The position numbers were made by a program, and so were the translations under genes. The notes beneath the pieces are model-generated. The model made no database searches and was not told the DNA's origin. It was given only the letters and a program-made list of their open reading frames with translations. From Phoenix dactylifera (taxonomy: Eukaryota > Streptophyta > Magnoliopsida > Arecales > Arecaceae), in contig NC_052399.1 in the NCBI RefSeq assembly GCF_009389715.1, positions 28,467,146 through 28,531,145 of the forward strand: 64,000 nt of DNA, given 5' to 3'. Below, piece after piece: positions 60,000 through 64,000 of this stretch (position 1 is its first letter; every line of letters starts with the position of its first letter).

Positions 60000-60904
60000 A
60001 AAAAAAAAACCAATCAGGCTCGCGTTCTCTCGGCCGCAGGAAGCAGAGGCGTGGAAGAGAGAGAAGCAAAGTTGGGATTTTTTTTTTTTCTTTTCTTTCG
60101 TGCTGATTTTTCCCCGCGTTATTGTTTCGGTGCCCGTGACTTTCGGTTGGGGGGTTCACCAGATTCGCCAGGATGTTTCCGGAGATTAGGGGTTCACAGG
60201 TGCCGGTTGATCTCCTTCTTTCTATTTATATCATTTTGACGCTGTTGTGCGAGCTCCTAAATCGCCGCTTGGATTGATTTCTGGGGTTGGACCCGAAGTA
60301 GTTGATGTTTTTTCGCCCTTTCGTACCGAACTTTATTGGGTTCGTCGATGTTGTGCTTTCGATGTGTTGATTGCCCTAATTTGAATCTGGGGCTTCTCTC
60401 TTGCATTCTGTGTTGGATTTTGGGCCTATTTTGGACGAGGATTTCAGTTTAGCTTCTTATTGAATTCCGGGATCGGATTCCTGAGGTTTTGCTGCTTGTT
60501 ACGAATATCTTTATGGATTTGAAGGAGAATCGTCCTTCGATTATTTTTCACTGTCGTGTTGTCCGACTATAAGACTCTGGTGGATTCTTACCGAAGTTTT
60601 AATTGGCTTTGGAGTAGGAAGTGGTAGGTCAGTGATGGATCTGGAATTCAAGGAAAACCATTTGCATCACCGTGGAGTGATTTAGCAGGTGAATTTAGTG
60701 TTTTTACTCTCGACTCCCAAGAATGCATGAGCTTTCTAAAACTTCGGATTTTTAATATGTTATTTTGATCTTGCAGATGAAAAATCACACTGGAATTCTT
60801 GGTTTACTTAGATTATTTAAATACTGGAAGGAAGTCTGCGAATTGGCGAGTTGTCGAACTGCAGATGAGTAAGTCAGAATGAATTGGCTTGAAAGAGCCC
60901 GTAG
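60000..60904 (+). other. Leader of the FAB1 gene with upstream open reading frames
   Basis: The leader probably holds introns. Donor-like CACAG|GTGCCGG is at 60200 and GCAG|GTGAAT at 60689; the acceptor TTGATCTTGCAG ends at 60776. The exon after 60776 opens immediately with ATG and carries three upstream frames. They are 60777-60872 (31 codons), 60865-60882 (5 codons) and 60879-60950 (23 codons). The last overlaps the main ATG at 60905 out of frame. The exon structure is inferred. Confidence 0.5.
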
Positions 60905-63900
60905 ATGGGAACCCCTGATAAAAGGTTCTCCGATCTCTTCCATGCAGTGAAATCCTTGATTCCTCGAAGGACTGAACCAGCTAATGTGTCGAGGGACTTT
61001 TGGATGCCCGATCATAGCTGTAGAGTATGTTATGAGTGTGATTCACAGTTCACTATCTTCAACCGTAGGCACCATTGTCGTCTATGTGGGCGGGTCTTCT
61101 GTGCAAAGTGTACTTCAAATGCCGTTCCAGTGACATCTGATGAACCAAAGAATGCCCGGGAGGATGGGGAGCGGATTCGAGTTTGCAACTATTGCTTCAA
61201 GCAATGGGAAACACAGGTAGTGGCAGCCGGGAATGGAGTTCATCCATCCAGTCCAGTCCTCAGTCCTTCCCTTTCAACCACAAGTTTGGCCAGTACCAAG
61301 TCCAGTGGCACTAATAACAGCAGTTCTATGACTGTGGGTTCTGTGTCATATTCTACTGGACTTTATCAGCAAGGACCATATGGTTCTGGTCCTAGTCTCA
61401 GTCAGTCTGCTCAAATGGAACCTTATCTGGATAAGCAAGATATGTTGACGCCAAAAAGGAACATGGACTCAATGGTGGATGGACAAGATACTTCTTGTAA
61501 TCATTTTGGCTTTTGCTTGAACAGGTATGTTTTCTAATAGTCACGAGACTGAATGAATTTTCTGTTCCCTTCAATTGATTTAGTTAACAATTTTACAGTG
61601 TGCTAATTATGCATTTAAGGCAACCATGTTGTTTTGATGATCCATCTGCATGCTTGTGGTTCCATTTCTTATAGTGTTTTAAGATACATCTAGATTTGTG
61701 TTCATATTATGTATGTGTTTTCATTTGTTTGTATGTATGTATGGATTGATGGATGTATCATCTTTGCCCTCTTGTCTCAAACACACATGCACGCACACAT
61801 GCACACGCACATTCATGTCAAGGGCATAAGGATGCTAGTTATCATATCAATAGGTTATCTGTGCATTGTTAGGAAGTATAATGGAAGGTATTTTTATTTG
61901 GCCGGGGAGGTGGAAGAAGAAAGAAGTAGTGCGGGTTTGAGAGTTTTTTTTTTTTTTATAAATCCACATCCAAGATATCTGGATGTGATGAATTTAATTC
62001 AAAGTGCAATATGGTATTCTCATTCTGAGAAAATTGGAATTGTAAACCAACAACTAGAGTTGCTCCATCCTTACGTTGCCCACTCCACTGATTAAAAAGC
62101 TTCACATTATTTTTCTCAGAGATGAAGGTTTACATGAGATTATGACAACTAGGAGTCATTTACCTTTTGCAAGTATTAACATGTTCTTTGGACTTTTGTA
62201 TTGTATTCCATGTAATCTTGCTAATTTTTTTGTCATCTTATAATTATAGGTGATGGGCACTGACAATGGTTTTCTAGATCTTGTCCCTTTTTTTCCTTTC
62301 CAATGAACTAGTGATGGACACCATCATTTGCCTGTTGAACCTTCAACATTACAGAACTCTGAAATTAAATATGACATAGGTCTGCTTCCAAGTTTTTCAG
62401 TCGATAAATGTTTAATGGCCTATGCTTACAAGAAATTGTTTACTTTGACTTTTAACATTAATATGGTACCTTCTACCTGGTAATTCATCACCTCTTCCTA
62501 CAAGTGCTTGAATATAATATCCTAGAACACTTAATGCAATGATGTTGTTTACTCATTTGAAAATTTAGCAGTTCAGTTTTCTAAAAAACACTATGCTATC
62601 AGTCCTTCCTGTCAGGACCTTTGCTTTTTATTTCTGCAGGTATATTCCCAGTTTCTGTATAGTCTTCGTTATTCTTGCATTCAGATTCTTCTTCTGAAAA
62701 AGTTGCTGATATAGACCTCATCTTATGTAAAATTATGTTACTATGGTATTCCTTTCCAGATTTTCCTCTTAGGAGTTGATGGAAGAAACCTTGTAATGTA
62801 ATCTCTCTTTTGTGTGAAACCATCATGAACAAATTTCTGGGCCAAATATGATTTTAGGCTGTCCGTCTGTTTATGCTGTCTAGATTTTCGCATTTTTTAT
62901 GCTTCATTGGTCTTCGGTTACAGGAGTGATGATGATGATGATGAGTATGGTGCATGCCGCTCTGATTCAGAACCACGACGTTTGCAGAACTCTGATGACT
63001 ATTATGGTCCAGTTGAGTTTGATGAAGTTGACCAGGGTTATGGGTCTAATAATGTCCATCCTGCAGAAGAAACTGTTGATGCTAAAGACAATTGCTCTTC
63101 AGTTTGTGATAATACAGAACTTCAATCTGCTTTAGGTGTTGATAAGATGGAAGAACTAAGCCTTGATAATAGTGATGAATGTAATGCTTCATCCTCCATA
63201 TATGGCATGAAAGGTGTAGATGCAGAGCCTGTGGACTTTGAGAATAATGGACTACTTTGGTTCCCTCCTGACCCTGAAGATGCAGAAGATGATAGAGAAG
63301 CCACGCTATTTGATGATGATGATGAGGAGGATGCTACAGGAGAGTGGGGATATCTACGCTCATCAACCAGTTTTGGAAGTGGTGACTACAGAAGTAGAGT
63401 CCGATCAAGTGAGGAGCATAGGAAGGCCATGAAAAGTATTCTTGATGGACATTTTAGGGCTTTGGTAGCTCAACTTCTTCAGGTCGAAAATCTACCCATG
63501 GGTGAAGAATATGGCAAGGAGAGCTGGTTGGAGATAATTACATCTTTGTCATGGGAAGCAGCAACTCTTCTTAAGCCAGACACTAGCAAGGGAGGAGGAA
63601 TGGATCCTGGTGGATATGTGAAAGTTAAATGCCTAGCTAGTGGCCGCCGCAGTGACAGGTAACTTACTCATTGATGATGATTGCAGTTATAGAATTTTAC
63701 TAGGTGAACTCTGATCTATGTCATTGAGTGGGACCTTATTGTGTTTATCTGGCTGGATAAGCTGCTGTTTAATGTTACTTATTGATTCTGGAAGCAAATG
63801 TAAGGTTCATCTCTAGTTCCTATTTTGTGACATGACCACATAGACTTGTAATAATATAGGTTGATGTCTTATTCGTGCACATTCCATGATTAAATTCATG

Positions 63901-64000
63901 TTATTGTTGCTTATTTGTGAAGTGATAAATTGCTCATGACACTTCTATTACTTAATTTTCTAGCATGGCAGTGAAAGGAATTGTTTGTAAGAAGAATGTG
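60905..64000 (+). CDS. FAB1: FAB1A/B-type 1-phosphatidylinositol-3-phosphate 5-kinase, N-terminal exons (partial)
   Basis: Exons 60905-61524, 62924-63658 and 63964-64000 join in frame (phases 2 and 2) and run off the right edge after 464 residues. Residues 33-97 form a FYVE zinc finger: W33-x2-D36, RRHHCRLCG at 54-62, and zinc ligands Cys42, 45, 58, 61, 66, 69, 94 and 97. This domain binds PI3P on endosomes and is found in plant FAB1A/FAB1B but not FAB1C/D. A Ser-rich linker, an Asp-rich stretch and the conserved blocks GEWGYLRSSTSFGSG, GHFRALVAQLLQVENLP and ESWLEIITSLSWEAATLLKP follow. The last visible exon reads SMAVKGIVCKKNV, the start of the Cpn60-like (TCP-1) region. The kinase makes PI(3,5)P2, controlling vacuole and endosome dynamics; its catalytic domain lies outside the window. 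Confidence 0.95.
61727..61815. repeat. GTAT and CA/TG simple repeats in FAB1 intron 1
   Basis: GTATGTATGTATGGATTGATGG is followed by ACACACATGCACGCACACATGCACACGCACA. It is a compound microsatellite in the 1.4 kb first coding intron. Confidence 0.7.

Noticed and set aside
62310..62380. Possible extra FAB1 exon in intron 1
   Set aside because: Joining 61524 directly to 62924 restores the known FCLNRSDDDD continuity, so an extra exon is not needed.
1..64000. tRNA, rRNA and other structured RNA genes
   Set aside because: I looked for GGTTCGANTCC-type B boxes and rRNA words on both strands and found none that fit. TGGTATCAGAGC-like sites belong to LTR elements.

Overview
This is nuclear DNA from a flowering plant. 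Genes have several exons with GT-AG introns, intergenic DNA is AT-rich, and degraded plant transposons are common. The GC-rich first exons of two pectinesterase genes and the overall gene style suggest a monocot. A palm is my best guess, but that is inference; no species marker is visible.

Layout, left to right. (1) 104-269, minus: first coding exon of a PQT3-like/RBBP6 DWNN-domain ubiquitin ligase, with a long leader and a TATA box near 1100. (2) 3744-14485, minus: a complete ten-exon AIM24-family gene, 281 aa when spliced, with one GC-AG intron and a 4.3 kb intron. (3) 18065-20473, plus: pectinesterase/pectinesterase-inhibitor gene 1 (548 aa). (4) 20954-21341: a miniature LTR (TRIM-like) element cut off where an array begins. 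(5) 21342-30476, minus: an array of invertase/pectin-methylesterase-inhibitor (PMEI-like) genes. It holds one intact gene (28582-29118), one near-identical copy with a one-base frameshift, two truncated copies and three older relics, with a CACTA-like element and a minisatellite in between. (6) 33553-36769, plus: membrane-anchored pectinesterase gene 2 (590 aa). (7) 36770-48485: gene-poor, with a partial CACTA element carrying a COBRA-like gene fragment, a LINE relic and a second TRIM-like element. (8) 48566-50956, plus: pectinesterase gene 3 (567 aa). (9) 50957-59999: gene-poor, with a third TRIM-like element. (10) 60905-64000, plus: start of a FAB1A/B-type PI3P 5-kinase with its FYVE finger, running off the right edge.

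The theme of the middle of the window is cell-wall pectin. Three diverged pectinesterases, all with one phase-1 intron at the same codon, surround an expanding and decaying array of PMEI-like genes. PMEI-fold proteins inhibit either pectinesterases or invertases, so a link between the array and its neighbours is plausible but unproven. I found no clearly new biological system. The best leads are the cationic amphipathic tail of the PMEI-like protein, the birth-and-death history recorded in the array, the gene fragment inside the CACTA element, and three unrelated TRIM-like elements with tRNA-Met-like primer sites.
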